Source: Dillenia suffruticosa (taxonomy: Eukaryota; Streptophyta; Magnoliopsida; Dilleniales; Dilleniaceae). Taken from it: a stretch of 64,000 nucleotides of DNA. Positions 1-11,401 of the stretch are shown in pieces. Position 1 is the first letter of the stretch. Every line of letters starts with the position of its first letter. A program made the position numbers and the translations under genes. The DNA is taken from NCBI GenBank assembly GCA_033439265.1, contig JAVTVX010000030.1:4714501-4778500 (forward strand). Reading direction: 5' to 3'. The notes under the pieces were generated by a model, which did not search any database, was not told the origin of the DNA, and worked only from the letters and a program-made list of their open reading frames with translations.

Positions 1-364
1 AGAACAATTTTGTAATTTTATATAATAATAATAATAATTTATACCATCGTTATTAAATAAAAGTAATATTTTATGAAAATTGTAGAGAGTCTCGTATTAA
101 AAAATAAGTATATTTTTGTATTTTTAAAAAAGTTAAAATTTTAATTATATTATAAAATATATAAAAAAAATTTATAGAAAATGAGATAGAGAGTTTATTT
201 CTCTATTTCATCTATATTTACAAATAAGGTTGTGGGGCATGTATATAGATAATTGAAGTGAGCACGAAGAGTTACCCACGTTAAATACTATCAATCTAAA
301 AGAACACTCAAGAAACCAAAAGTCAAGAGTTATATATCAAAATCACATGTTAGAAACTTTAATT
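1..364. other. AT-rich flank, no gene seen
   Basis: Strongly AT-rich sequence with short ATT/ATA runs. I see no coding or RNA signal. Its right part may already belong to the terminal repeat of the copia remnant that follows. Confidence 0.4.
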
Positions 365-3300
365 TACATGCACAATAATTCATAACATTTATAATACTCC
401 CCCTCAGATATCCATTATATAAAAATATGTCTCGTTAAAACCTTATTGGAGAAAATTCCAGTGAAACAAAAACCTTAGTGACGGAAAAATGGTACATCAT
501 TCCTTTTACATGTGCTTTTATATTATACTACTCCTATTAAAAATATCACTTAATGTCTTTAAGATGTCGTATTCCAATCTTATGAGTCAACTTCTCAAAT
601 ACTATAGTAGATAATACTCTTGTGAATAAATTTGTAGGATTCTCGTGTAATTGAATTTTTTGTATACTAATATCTCCACTTTGTAGCAGATCATGTGTGA
701 AAAATAATTTTGGAGAGATATGTTTTGTCATATCACCCTTGATGTATCAACCTTTTTAATTAGACTATATGAGCTGCATTATCTTCATGAAATATCGTTG
801 GAGTTTTCTTGTTTACTAACAAATTGCATGATTCTTGAATATGATTAGTTATTAACCTGAGCCACACAAATTCACGAGTTGCCTCATGAATTGTGTGAAT
901 TGTGATTATTTTAGCATGATTTGATGAGATAACAGTTATAGTCTGCTTCATAGATCTCCGAGACATCATCATGCCACTATATGTGAATACATAACCTGTT
1001 TGAGACCTGGTTTTATGCAGATCAGATAAGTATTATATCTGCATACCTAATTAATTGTGCATTTGTTTCATAAGGATAAAATAAACCCATATCAATCGTT
1101 TATTGGAGATATCAAAAAATATGTTTAATTTCGTTCCAATATCTTTTGATTGGAGTAGAATTATATCTTTCTAATCAATTTATAGTAAAAGTAATAATAG
1201 GTCTGATATTATTAGCAAGATACATTAAAATACCAATTGCACTTAAGTATAGTATTTGAGATAAAAAATCTTCTTATTATCATCCCGAGAATGGAAAGGA
1301 TCATTTTGTATATCAAGTAATCAAACAACCATTGGACTGGTTAATGGATACAAGTTGTCTATGTTAAATCATTTTAAAACTTTCTCAGTATAAATTAATT
1401 AATGAAAATACTTGAACTACAAGCTGAGATAAAATTTTGTTTTTCTAACATCTTTCATTTTGAATTCTTTTTTTAAATAATTTATTGCATTTGAGAGCTT
1501 TTTAGGGGTGCAAATAATATTTAAGTTTTCAACATTGTTAAGAAAATTGTTATCTCCTTAATTTTGATAATTACAAAATCTCTCATATTGTTCTAATCAA
1601 TCTATTTAGTGTACAGCGGTCATAGAATCTGTCATAGAAGTAAGACTTATTTGGTTATAGAAGTAAGATTTGTTTTTTATATTCGTTGAAAATCTAGCCA
1701 GCAAAATAAGTGTAACTTGGGTACTACACTTAACCTATTATTAATTCTAAACATACATAAAAGATACCCCAACATGAGGACAATTTATATTCCACCACTT
1801 AGAAATTTTTCTAAATGTTGAAATATGATCATTTGGATATATTTGAATAGCCACATTTTCTTATGTGCTGAAATATTTTTAAAACCGAAAATTATGTTTA
1901 AAAAAAGGTGTGTAAAATTTCAATTTCAAGCATTTATAGTTCAAATATCTTGCGGATATATTGGAGAAAAATCAACTGGAAGTTGTTGGTTACCCATTTT
2001 TCACAACAGAATTACGTCAGAAAATAGTTATCAAGGGATATTTAACCTTCGATATCTTCACCATTGGTTTTGGACTTTTGAATTTAATTATACTACATTA
2101 TAATACTATAGTTAAAGAGCAGATATGATAATTCGTTGCACAATTACTTCAAGATTTTGGTGGAGAAAAAAAGTGGGCAAAATTAGCTAATTGTTCTGAA
2201 AAATTTAGAATTGGGAGCAGTTTTTCTGCAACAGTTTTCAATTTTTTTTGGAAAAACAATCTTTTGAATATAATTAAAACAACTCTTGAATATATTAGAG
2301 AGATATTTAAAATTCAGGAAAAAAATATTTACTCTCGGTAAATATTAAAATTCAAGTGCATTTGGAGGCTATTTTTCTGGGATAGTTGCTGAAATGGTTA
2401 CAGTAATTTTGAAAATTTTTTACTACTGTTTGTTAAGCCTCTTTGGTATCAAATACAGCAGCTATTAGCATGATTTTAAGGTGTGAGAACAGAGGACGTG
2501 AGTGATTGAATGATAATCATTCTTTGAGATTTCAAAGAACCAAAAACTCAACAAGAAGTTTACTGTCACATTTTCATTTTACATACTTTGTAAACTTTTG
2601 GTTGAACTTTATGTGATTTGTCTTCCATTGTTGGACGAAACAATTTTCGTGATGTGAAGATCAAAAGTCAACAAGTTGATATATATTGTTATTATGGATC
2701 ATAGTGGAAACTAGTAAATTACGAAAGTCCGACTTGTTTAACTAGAAGAGTGGATATAGACACAAGACTGAACCACTATAAACCAGATTTGTCTCATTAC
2801 TTTCTCTTTTATTTTTGCCATATATTTTATAGGTTGACCATAGATTTGTTTAGATCTAAATGGGGTTAGATAAAATTTTGAAAAGTAAAATTTTAGACAA
2901 CCAATTCAACCTCATTTTTTGTTGTCTTTGGGACCAACAAACATATATAACAATTATTACGAAACCATGTCTAGACTTCTTTATAAAAACACATGGGCAA
3001 ATATGACTATTTATATAACCCTCTTTTAACACATATTCACTGAGGTGATTATACCACATGCACCCAGATTATTTTAAACCATACAAAGATCTTTGTAATC
3101 TAATAGAAAATAATTCTCAAAAATTGCATGCTTCTAACATTTTTAGTTCTTATGGGATTTTTATGCATATGTCATTATCTAGTACACCATATAGACATAC
3201 TGTAACAACATCTATCATCTGCATATGAAGTCTTTTATGTGCTACTAAACCAATAAGATAGCAAAAGGTAATAGTATCCATTATGGTGGAAATGTCTCTT

Positions 3301-3560
3301 CTTAGTTAATGCTAGGTCTTTGCAAAAAAACTTTTTTCTACTAATCGAGTTTTGTATTGCACAATCTCATTTTTCTCATTTCTTTTTTGGCACAAATATC
3401 TATTTGTATCATATTAGTTTAACACTTTTAGGTATTTCGACTATGATCCAAAAACCTCATATTTTGAGAGATATGTTAGTTCTGCCTGAATTGCTTCATC
3501 CATTTAGGCCAATCATCTTTTGATTGACATTCCTTTAAAGTTGTGAGTTCAAAATTCTTA
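365..3560 (-). mobile_element. Ty1/copia LTR retrotransposon remnant
   Basis: On the minus strand this stretch keeps recognisable pieces of a copia-type Pol protein. Reverse-transcriptase-like text lies at about 2950-3540 (for example MWYNHLSEYVLKEGY near 3059) and continues at about 1000-1540. RNase H-like text lies at 546-972 (EATREFVWLR and FHEDNAAHI). The part at 365-545 resembles the AT-rich end of a copia LTR with the adjoining Pol tail. The order of the parts is normal for the family. The element is clearly broken, with many breaks, and is interrupted by about 1.4 kb of other sequence in the RT region. It looks old. No matching pair of LTRs or target duplication was found, so the ends are approximate. 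Confidence 0.75.
1560..2930 (+). mobile_element. Foreign insert in the copia remnant, probably an LTR fragment
   Basis: RT-like homology on the minus strand stops near 2950 and resumes near 1540, so the sequence between looks like an insertion. Its right part on + (about 2735-2850: a 'GAACCACTATAAA' stretch followed by a T-rich tract) resembles the 3' part of plant copia LTRs. I could not define its ends or a target duplication. It could instead be several old fragments. Confidence 0.35.
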
Positions 3561-3884
3561 TTTTCACTCAAAATATCAATTGCCACATTATATGCAAATA
3601 CATCATCAACATTTGTATTTGTTCAATCCCATGTTCTCATTGTAGAAATGTAATTTATTGATATTTTATTTATTTCAACTTTTTTGAAAGTTTTTCTTCC
3701 TGGATCGAACAAATTGTTAGAGTTGAAATCTAAGATTGTTTCGTATTTTTAAAATTATTTCAAAATATTTAACCAAATCAAGATTTTCAAAATATAGGTT
3801 AATTTAACATATTAAAAATTACTTTTTTTCTTAAATATACATTTAAGCAACTAAAAATAAAACTATTATGAAAGAAATGTCTTT

Positions 3885-4006
3885 CAATTGAATATTTTCA
3901 ACCATACAAACTGAAGACCGATAAAAAGAGAGATCATTCTTGATTCAATTAAATATTTTCAACCAAACAAACTGGAGATCGATAAAAGGAGATATTGTTC
4001 TTGATT
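3885..4006. repeat. Tandem duplication, 2 x 61 bp
   Basis: Two adjacent 61-base units (3885-3945 and 3946-4006) both begin CAATT(G/A)AATATTTTCAACCA and end TTCTTGATT. They differ at a handful of bases, so the duplication is moderately old. No gene overlaps it. Confidence 0.85.
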
Positions 4007-4031
4007 CAAAAATTTTGCTTCCCATATAATT

Positions 4032-4358
4032 TCAAGATATGCAATTCTCATTGAAAATAGCTTTATCTATTTGAACCACCACCAAAAACAAGAATTGTTG
4101 CGATGTCAAATAGTGAAAAAAATAGATCAAGAAGCAATCCAATTTGTGATGAAAAAATAGCTTCACAGAAATAGTCATTGCTACTTCCTTACAATGAAAA
4201 ATATCGCAAAAGTTTGTAACAGCACGTCTGGGGTTACAAAAAACACATTGCAAACATAATGACCCTGCGGTGGCATCACTATGTTTTACAACGGCAAAGT
4301 TCATCACAAGTAACGTGGGAGAAGTAGATGACTCGTGATAGGTGAGCAAGGTACACAC
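4032..4358 (-). other. Unrecognised 108-aa open frame
   Basis: An ATG-to-stop frame on the minus strand between a tandem repeat and an LTR element. The predicted protein has several Cys and Phe residues but no motif I recognise. Codon use does not stand out. It may be chance or a decayed transposon part. I do not claim it as a gene. Confidence 0.12.
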
Positions 4359-5534
4359 TTATCACAAGTGTTGTCGCATGTCTTTTATTGAAGATGGATT
4401 TTGTTTTATAGATAAACTGCTCTGCTGACTTGAGCGAGGAGCCGATACTGTGTAATAACTATGGTTAATAATTAATCATAATTAAAAATATTAATTAGCA
4501 GTTAATAAAATTAATTAGTAGTTAATAAATTGGTTAGTAGTTAAACGAAGTAGTTAAATAGTTAGTATAATTAATTAGTAGAAATAATATAAATAGTAAT
4601 CTCCAAAACATATAATGGTGTTGAATAGAATGTAATGAAATCCCTCTTTCTCTCTCTCTATATCTCTCTCTAGTCTTTCTCTTTCTATCTCTCTTTCTCT
4701 CTCTATCTCTGTCTCTGTCTCTATCTCTCTCCCATGTCAATTCAGAACAAATTGCTATTAGAATTCACGATTCTTAGTATAATCAATAGTAGAAGATATT
4801 TGGTTTGAGGAATATAAAAAGAAGAAATTTGCAGGCAATAATGGAAGAAAAAATAGGAGGAATATGACAAAAGGATAGACACTCTCATAACAAATATTGA
4901 TGACAAAGTAAATATTCTATTAAAAATGTATGGTATCAATGAGAATATCAAAACTTTAGTAGAAAACGAGTAAAAAAATGAAAAGAAACTGAAAAGTAGT
5001 AAAATAAATCAAGTGGAAGAAGAAATAATGTCAAAACCCATGGAAGAACAATGTATTAAAACACTTTTTAAAACTCTCAATTTACCTACTCTTAGTGAAA
5101 AAATATTGAGGGTAAAACGATTTCAATTCTCCAAAAAAGAAACTGTTAATAATGAGTTTTTACCAAACTCTCCAAAGATTGAACGCTAATATTTATCGGG
5201 CAAAATCTTTCATTAAAACGAAGTTAAAAAAAAGTCTATCTCAATCTCCTCCGTCTCTATTTTTCTTACACTACTCTCCTTGCAATGCAAATAACATCTA
5301 TTATTTTTTTTCATCACCTTATCTCTCAATACAAATGTAAATTTTAGCTCAAAATTCAACATTCAAAATCTCAATTCTTAATTTTCTATTTTTGAGGATA
5401 AAAATGTTTTCAAAGTGGAAGTATTGTAACAATTATGATTAATAATTAATCATAATTAGAAATATTAGTTAGTAATCAATAATATTAATTAATAGTTAAT
5501 AGATTTATTAGTAGTTAGGTGAAATAGTTAAATA

Positions 5535-6547
5535 CAATACAAGAAAATATATTATCAGAAATGAAAAATTACCGACGGAAAAAAATCCGTAGCAATAGCG
5601 ATAGATTTGCGATGGATTAACGCCAAACTGAATACCAAGAGATTAACGACAGAAATATTTTCGTCGCTAATCTGTTGTTATAGTGGTCCACGAAAAAAAA
5701 AAATTTGTTAAACGCATCAATGACAGATTATCGACGAAATTTTTAGCGACGGAAATTTTTCGTCGCTAATCTATCGGTATAGTGGAGAAGAATAAAAATA
5801 AATAAATGTAGCTATTAGTGACAGATTAGCGATAGAAATTTTAGCGATGAATTACCGATGGAAAATTTAACGACGGATTTTTTTAAATTTTTTTAAATTT
5901 TTAATTTTTTTAATTTTTTTTAATTTTTTTAATTTTTAATTTTTTATTTAATAATTCTTTTTCCTTTTCTTTTTATTTTATTTTGTGAAAAAATAATAGT
6001 ATTTTATTTTTTAAAATTTTGTAATATTTTATTTTAAATTATTATTTTATTATTATTAATTTATAATTAATATCATTTTATTATTTCATTTTTGTAATAT
6101 TTTATTATTACTATTTTATAATAAAATATCATTTTAATTTATTTTTTATTATTAAAAAGTGTGTGATGAAGAGAACAAATAAAAAACAAAGAATATGGTA
6201 AGAAAATCTAATGTGGTGTGGTTGTTATGGTGTCCTATGACTTGGGCGGGTGTGTTGGCCGGGTCGGGCGGGGGCGGGTGCCACATGGCAGAGCGTGGAG
6301 CCGTTCCTGAGAGCTTAAAAATGTGCTAAAAAATCAGCGACGGAATTTTTTCTATTGCTGATTTTTTCCAAACTTTTTTCCTATTTTTTTTCAGCGACAG
6401 ATTTTTTTCCGTTACTAATCCGATACTGATATTTGTGACAGAAAAAAAAATCTGTTATTGAAAATTAACGGGGTCACTTTTAGCGACTGAAAAAGAAAGT
6501 TTCAACGACGAATTTTTTCATCAGTGAAGCCATTTTTTCTAATAGTG
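5535..6547. mobile_element. Non-autonomous CACTA element, 1013 bp, TSD ATA
   Basis: The left end reads CAATACAAGAAAATA, a one-base variant of the usual CACTACAAGAAAA. The right end reads TTTTTTCTAATAGTG, the inverse of CACTATTAGAAAAAA. Subterminal zones carry many copies of GCGACGGA and its complement TCCGTCGC, some slightly changed. The 3-bp target duplication ATA (5532-5534 and 6548-6550) is confirmed by the sister LTR at 4554-4570, which holds the same flanks joined with a single ATA (4558-4560). The core has AT-rich sequence and a GC-rich patch at about 6235-6300. No transposase is present, so it would depend on a CACTA (En/Spm) transposase elsewhere. Confidence 0.9.
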
Positions 6548-6627
6548 ATAGTTAGTAAAAATAGTATTAATATTAATCTTCAAGACATATAATAATATGA
6601 AATGGATGTAATGAAATCCCTATTTCT

Positions 6628-6755
6628 TTCTCTTTATATCTCTCCCTAGTCTTTCTTTGTCTATCTCTCTTTCTCTCTTTGTCTCTCTATCCCACTCTCT
6701 CTCTCTCTCTCTCTCGCTCTTTCTCTTTCTCTTTCTCTCTCTCTCTCTCTCTTGA
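6628..6755. repeat. CT-rich low-complexity tract
   Basis: Nearly pure pyrimidine sequence made of TCTC, TTTC and TCTT steps. It matches the CT-rich end of the left LTR (4640-4735) and so belongs to the right LTR. Apparent open frames across it (Arg/Glu-rich on the minus strand) are products of the repeat. Confidence 0.8.
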
Positions 6756-6760
6756 GCTGG

Positions 6761-7770
6761 TTCATGACATGCTAAGCCTTCATGGATGAAAAGACCTGCA
6801 AATACTCGTTGAAGGAGGTTTGACAAAGGAAACTCCAACACTCAAGTCAGAAAATGAAGTGAGAGAAAAAGAGAACACACTGAATCAAGTTTTAGATTAG
6901 TTTTGTGTAGCCTCCGTGTGATATGTGTATATAGAGTTCTTGAATGTATCTAACGGGTTGTTAATGCTTAGTATATGTATATTGCATGTGCGTGCATGGT
7001 AAGTCTCTTATTTGAGAGTGTAGAAATTCTAATTCCCTTATGGAGAGATGGCTGGAAATCTTTTGAAATTATAGGAACTATAGTCAAGAATCTTTAGAAA
7101 ATTTAGAAACCTATAAATTAAGAGAAATTCAAATCATCACAGAGATTCACTACTTTATCGGGCAAGATTATGAGAATTTACTTCATTATTAGACAAGATT
7201 ACTCCTAGAAACGCTACACAGTGGGAGACCACTCAATAGTAGTCAAGAGATTTAATCGAGAGGATTTAATTGAGAGGTGACTAAAAGGTTTAATTGAGAG
7301 AGTTCGATCGAGAGAGTGTTCGATCAAGAGCGTGTTCTGTTATTTCGGGTGTTTGCCGAGAGACCCCTTGGTAGTCTGTGTACTTTGTGTTTGTGGTTTA
7401 ATAAACTTGGTAATTTCTGAATTTTATGATTATGAGTTGTTGGGTCCTGTACCATCATCTTGCACTTGCAACGTCAATATGTACTCTTTTAATTAATTTA
7501 TTCCTTGGAATCACAAAAGCCATTGCAATATATATTAATTTCTTTAAAATATATAACTTATAAAAAAATAATTATTTTTTACTAATTATATTCATTAATT
7601 AATCATGAAATTTTTAAAAAATTTTTAACAAATAAAAATTCCTACTAAAAAACATATTTAAAAACCAAAATATATTTCAATTTATGAAAATATATCAAAT
7701 ACACGCATAAAAAAATCAAAAAATAAAATTGAAAATATACATAAAAATATATATATTAAAATTAATATAA
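6761..7770. repeat. Gene-free stretch with short GAGAG-type repeats
   Basis: No gene is visible. Around 7255-7330 variants of the decamer-like motif TTTAATTGAGAG / TTCGATCGAGAG recur five or six times. The surrounding text (TATATAGAG near 6930 and a T/G-rich section near 7390-7440) could be part of an old LTR, but no partner repeat was found. From 7500 to 7770 it is AT-rich. Confidence 0.4.
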
Positions 7771-9155
7771 TGTCTAAGAGGCCCATCCTGGCCAACATAA
7801 AAAAAGGGATGATAAATAGGAGCGTTGGGTCATGTGTTACGACCCTTTGTAAGGTCATCCAGAACGCATGAGACCAAATAAGACGAGCAGCAGCAAGGCG
7901 CACTCAAATAGATGCAATGGAGATTCGCACAGACAAAACAGCACAGGTTGGGAGCAGCGAGTCACAAGCAGCAAGCGATAGGACACAAGCACAAATCTTG
8001 AGCAGCGAGCCACAAGCCACAAACAAGCAGTAAGCACCAAAGGATGTAAGCGAGTCACGGCAATACACTAAGGATGGAAAGACACCAGGAGAGCCCAAGG
8101 AAACAAGCGAAGAAGGAGCAGCACATGGAAGGACACAATCGCCCATCAAGCCGGCGCATGAAAAGTTGCTAAGGCCTAGCGAAGTAGTGCTAACATCCAA
8201 GAAGGCACCAGCAAGGAGAGAGCAGGCGCCCATGCTCGAAGACACCTGCTTACAGGCATGGATGAGCCAGAAGCCACGTGCACAGGCACTAGCACTCGAA
8301 AGGGCATGCACCCAGCGCCCGAGCGAACCAACACTAGGATGTAGTGCACTATGCGAGCACTCGAAAGGGCATGAGCAGCCTGTGTAGTAACCACCCAGGC
8401 CAAATTACTTCTAGCATACCTCTAAGCCGGTGACAAGATGTAAGAGGATAGTTATAACTATGTGGTAGTTATTTGTATTAGGAACCTTTTAAAGCAAATT
8501 GGCACATGTAATAAGGGCCTTTGGCCCCCCTGACCTGTATCTGTAAATAGGCCCCATTCTCATTTGTAAGCATCCTAGTTTGAAGAATTAAATCAGTGCT
8601 TTAAAAAAAAATGAAAATTCTAAGTATTAACCTACTTTTTATATTTACTTTAGTGCGAATTAGTGCACGACCCAAGGCAAATTGCATAAGGACATGATCC
8701 CTTCCATTCCATAAGAGCCACCTTGTGCATTGGACATGAGTGCCATGCTACAAGTATACTCTACTATCATTATCAATGTGTCCAGCAATCTCTTCAAGCA
8801 TCCCGTCAAGCCAAACACCCAACATCATGCCATGCTAATGCTGGACCTGGCACGGCTGAGGTCGGGCATGGGCACAGGCATATGGTTGAGCAAGTAATGA
8901 AGTTTGCAAATCAACTTTTGAACTTGACCTTTCAATTGAACATTTTCACGTGACAGTACCTCGACCACTCCTGGATTGGCTGCATTGATTCTTTGAGGGT
9001 TTTGCAACAATGGAACCAACCTCTTGTTTATAAGTTTTGGTGATCGGACACTCTCCCGTCCATAAACCCGACGCTTCAACTTTTTTTCCGTCAGCTTCTT
9101 GGATGACTGCACGAGATGCATGGCCATCCTCAGCTAGAAGACGAAAGTTCATTTG
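7771..9155. mobile_element. GC-richer retroelement-like block
   Basis: Base composition rises sharply above that of the neighbours. The first part (about 7771-8620) has overlapping open frames on both strands and ends with TATA-like and T-rich text (TGTAAATAGGCCCC near 8551), which resembles the 3' part of an LTR. The second part (about 8640-9152) is open on the minus strand in two frames and encodes a charged, helix-prone stretch (SRENVQLKGQVQKL), possibly a Gag-like or transduplicated piece. It looks broken. I found no RT or integrase motif and no paired LTR, so the assignment is tentative. Confidence 0.35.
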
Positions 9156-9159
9156 TAGG

Positions 9160-10919
9160 AGAAAACTATTTGGTTAATACCCGCGCGCTGTTAGAATCTT
9201 TTCATACCTCTCCTAAAAATAAACATATATATATATATATATATATAAGATTTAATTTGTAATGTCAAAACCAGTTATATAAAAACCTTAAAATGAATAA
9301 TATAAGAATACAATAAGTAATAATCATACATATAATCAAGATCCGGGTGGATTTATTGTGTTATCTTCTTTTTTTTTTTTTTAAATCAATCTTAAAAGTC
9401 TTGAGGTACTCAGGCGGCCTCCTGCAATTCTCAACTTGCAACATGATAAACAAAATTTTGTAAGTAAATAACAATAAAAATTTAATTAATTTAAACAAAA
9501 TATTAAATAGTAAAATATTGCATAAGAGCAGTATTTTCTATCCATAAAAATCTATAGACTAATTATTGACATTTCATTTTTTGTAAAATAAAAATACGTA
9601 AAGAAGTGGAAAACATGGAGGTGAGAGTGAAAAGGGGAAGAAACCATTGAGGCTGGTAAAACGAACGGTTAATTGGTTTAGTGAAATATGGTATTAGATT
9701 TTTTAACTAAAATCTCATATTTGACTCGCGATTTGGAAAGGTAACAGATTATGTTTGGAGGATAGTTCTTTTAAACGGGTCACTGTAAATTCTGAACCGG
9801 ATTAGTCAGAATAAAATTCTAAATATCGGTTGATATAATATAACAAAAAATTGAGGCTGCCAAACAGTGGTATTAATATTCATAAATTCGATTTTATCTT
9901 TACTTCTACATTTATTACGAGAGGTTTAAACTTTTTATATTTTTGAAAATACAAATTCTTAGATCGTAAGTAAATCAATCAATGAATTACATTTTACATT
10001 ACACCATTTTGTGAATTTTTTCTTAAAATCTGTCCTAAATTTAGGAATTAAACATGAAAATTTAAAAAGAAAATTTCTAAAATATTATTGGAGATTTAAT
10101 CTAAATTTTGTCAATTGAAGTAAAGAAAAAATGCTATCAAAGAGCTATTTTGACTCTGATTTCTTTAGAATTTTGTCTTATAACTCGATTTCTTCCTTTT
10201 TTTTTTTAAATAAAAGATCATAATATTACAATATTATATGCATTTAACAATTAATAAAATTGTATTGTAAGGCTACTCCTAATACTCTCCAAATAAATTC
10301 TTTTGACTTTAGAGAATGATATTATGTGTTATAACATATTCATATACGTCTATGGTTATATCCATACATACCATGCATTAGTCCATATACATATATATTA
10401 TATATATATATATTAACTTATGTAGAATTACTACTTATTATATTACATAAAAATAATTTTCTACGTATTTGATAATAACATTCTTTTTAAATATGCATGA
10501 AATGAATAATATCAAGTATTGTCAAAATAAGAAGTTTTTATATTATTGTTTCTTACTTTTTATTTTTTTGCGATCCAAAATTACGCTATACTAAAAGTGA
10601 AAATGAATTAATTAAGCTTAAAATACGGTAGCGTTTTAATTTTTTATAATAAAGTTAAATTTAAAAATATATTATTGAATGAATAATTCACAAGAATAAA
10701 ATTAAGTTTAAAATGATTTAATTTAATAAACGAGATTCAAACTCAACTCGTTTATTATAATATAAGCGAGAAAAATTTAATATTATCGCGAATTTTAAGG
10801 AGCTTTTGATGAGTTGAACCTAAGGTTAGAGCCATTTTAATTATTTTGTAATCCTACCATCTTCATAATCTTAAATCTGTAAAATTCTTTTTTTTATTTT
10901 TTTTCTTCATTACCCTTTT
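9160..10919. other. Intergenic AT-rich DNA with a SINE-like trace
   Basis: No gene is visible. At about 9670-9850 on + there is a degraded tRNA-SINE-like unit: an A-box-like TGGTTTAGTGAAATATGG, then CTCATATTTGACTCGCG, and a downstream CCGGATTAGTCAG motif shared in form with SINE-like units near 42.9 and 62.4 kb. The rest is AT-rich, with a T-run at 9369-9382 and ATATAT runs near 10390-10415. Confidence 0.35.
9225..9247. repeat. (AT)n microsatellite
   Basis: Uninterrupted AT dinucleotides, about 11 copies, in AT-rich intergenic DNA. Confidence 0.95.
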
Positions 10920-11111
10920 ACCCCCATCCTGTTTTCTTATTTCTTACTCTCCTCTCCTCTCTATCCCTGGGTCCCATCTCCTGGCTCTCTCAAAACTCTC
11001 TTGTCCTCGCTATAATAACCCTCTCCCTCTCTCCCTCCCTCCCCCCCTCTCCCCCCTCTCTCTCTCTCTGTCTCTCTGGAGTCTCGTCCGCGAAACAATT
11101 AGCGTATCCAG
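10920..11111 (+). promoter_or_regulatory. Core promoter and 5' leader exon of the LIF2-like gene
   Basis: A pyrimidine patch (11015-11075, CT-rich) typical of plant core promoters and leaders follows a possible TATA-like CTATAATAA at about 11009. The presumed first, non-coding exon ends ...GCGTATCCAG at 11111, followed by GTGTGTTATTTG, a good 5' splice site with a T-rich intron start. The nearest + strand coding gene is the RRM protein starting at 19422, so I infer that this is its leader. The link is positional and needs transcript support. Confidence 0.5.
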
Positions 11112-11368
11112 GTGTGTTATTTGATTTTTTTGTTCTTGTTTTGTTTATTTTATTGCTTTCGGTTCTAATTTGTTTATTAGCATTTTTGTTGCATCGCTTG
11201 TCTAAGCTGTGTAATTAAGGGTTTTTTTTTACATTGATTTCTGTTCAGATTTTATCATAATGGTTTCATTAGGGTTTTGGTGATGATTTTAATCTAAAAA
11301 TATGATCTTTCCTTGTTATTGACACAGTCTATGATTGTCTGGTTACCTTCTTGGCGAAACAACGTTGG

Positions 11369-11370
<2 letters not shown>

Positions 11371-11400
<30 letters not shown>
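11371..11400. repeat. Poly-T run, 30 bases
   Basis: Thirty consecutive T directly follow GGGG. It could be the antisense poly-A tail of a retroposed copy, but no SINE or LINE body was recognised next to it. Confidence 0.95.

Positions 11401-11401
<1 letters not shown>

Larger units (their letters stand above)
4451..6760 (+). mobile_element. Small TRIM-like LTR element, right LTR split by a CACTA
   Basis: Two direct repeats flank about 690 bp of unrelated sequence. The left copy (about 4451-4745) and right copy (from about 5426) both start TGTAA(T/C)AA(C/T)TATG, run through a TTAATTAGTAGTTAAT-rich section and end in a CT-rich tract after ATGAAATCCCT. A purine-rich stretch ending GTGGAAGTAT lies just before the right copy, as expected of a polypurine tract. 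The internal part is too short for Pol and shows only weak coding traces, so this is a non-autonomous, broken element. Without the nested CACTA copy its length would be about 1.3 kb. The family was not identified. A related copy lies in the opposite orientation near 37.7-38.6 kb. Confidence 0.65.

Noticed and set aside
7855-8403. Overlapping frames of 67-135 aa on both strands
   Set aside because: They overlap each other in several phases in GC-richer repeat DNA and show no domain; probably shadows of retroelement sequence.
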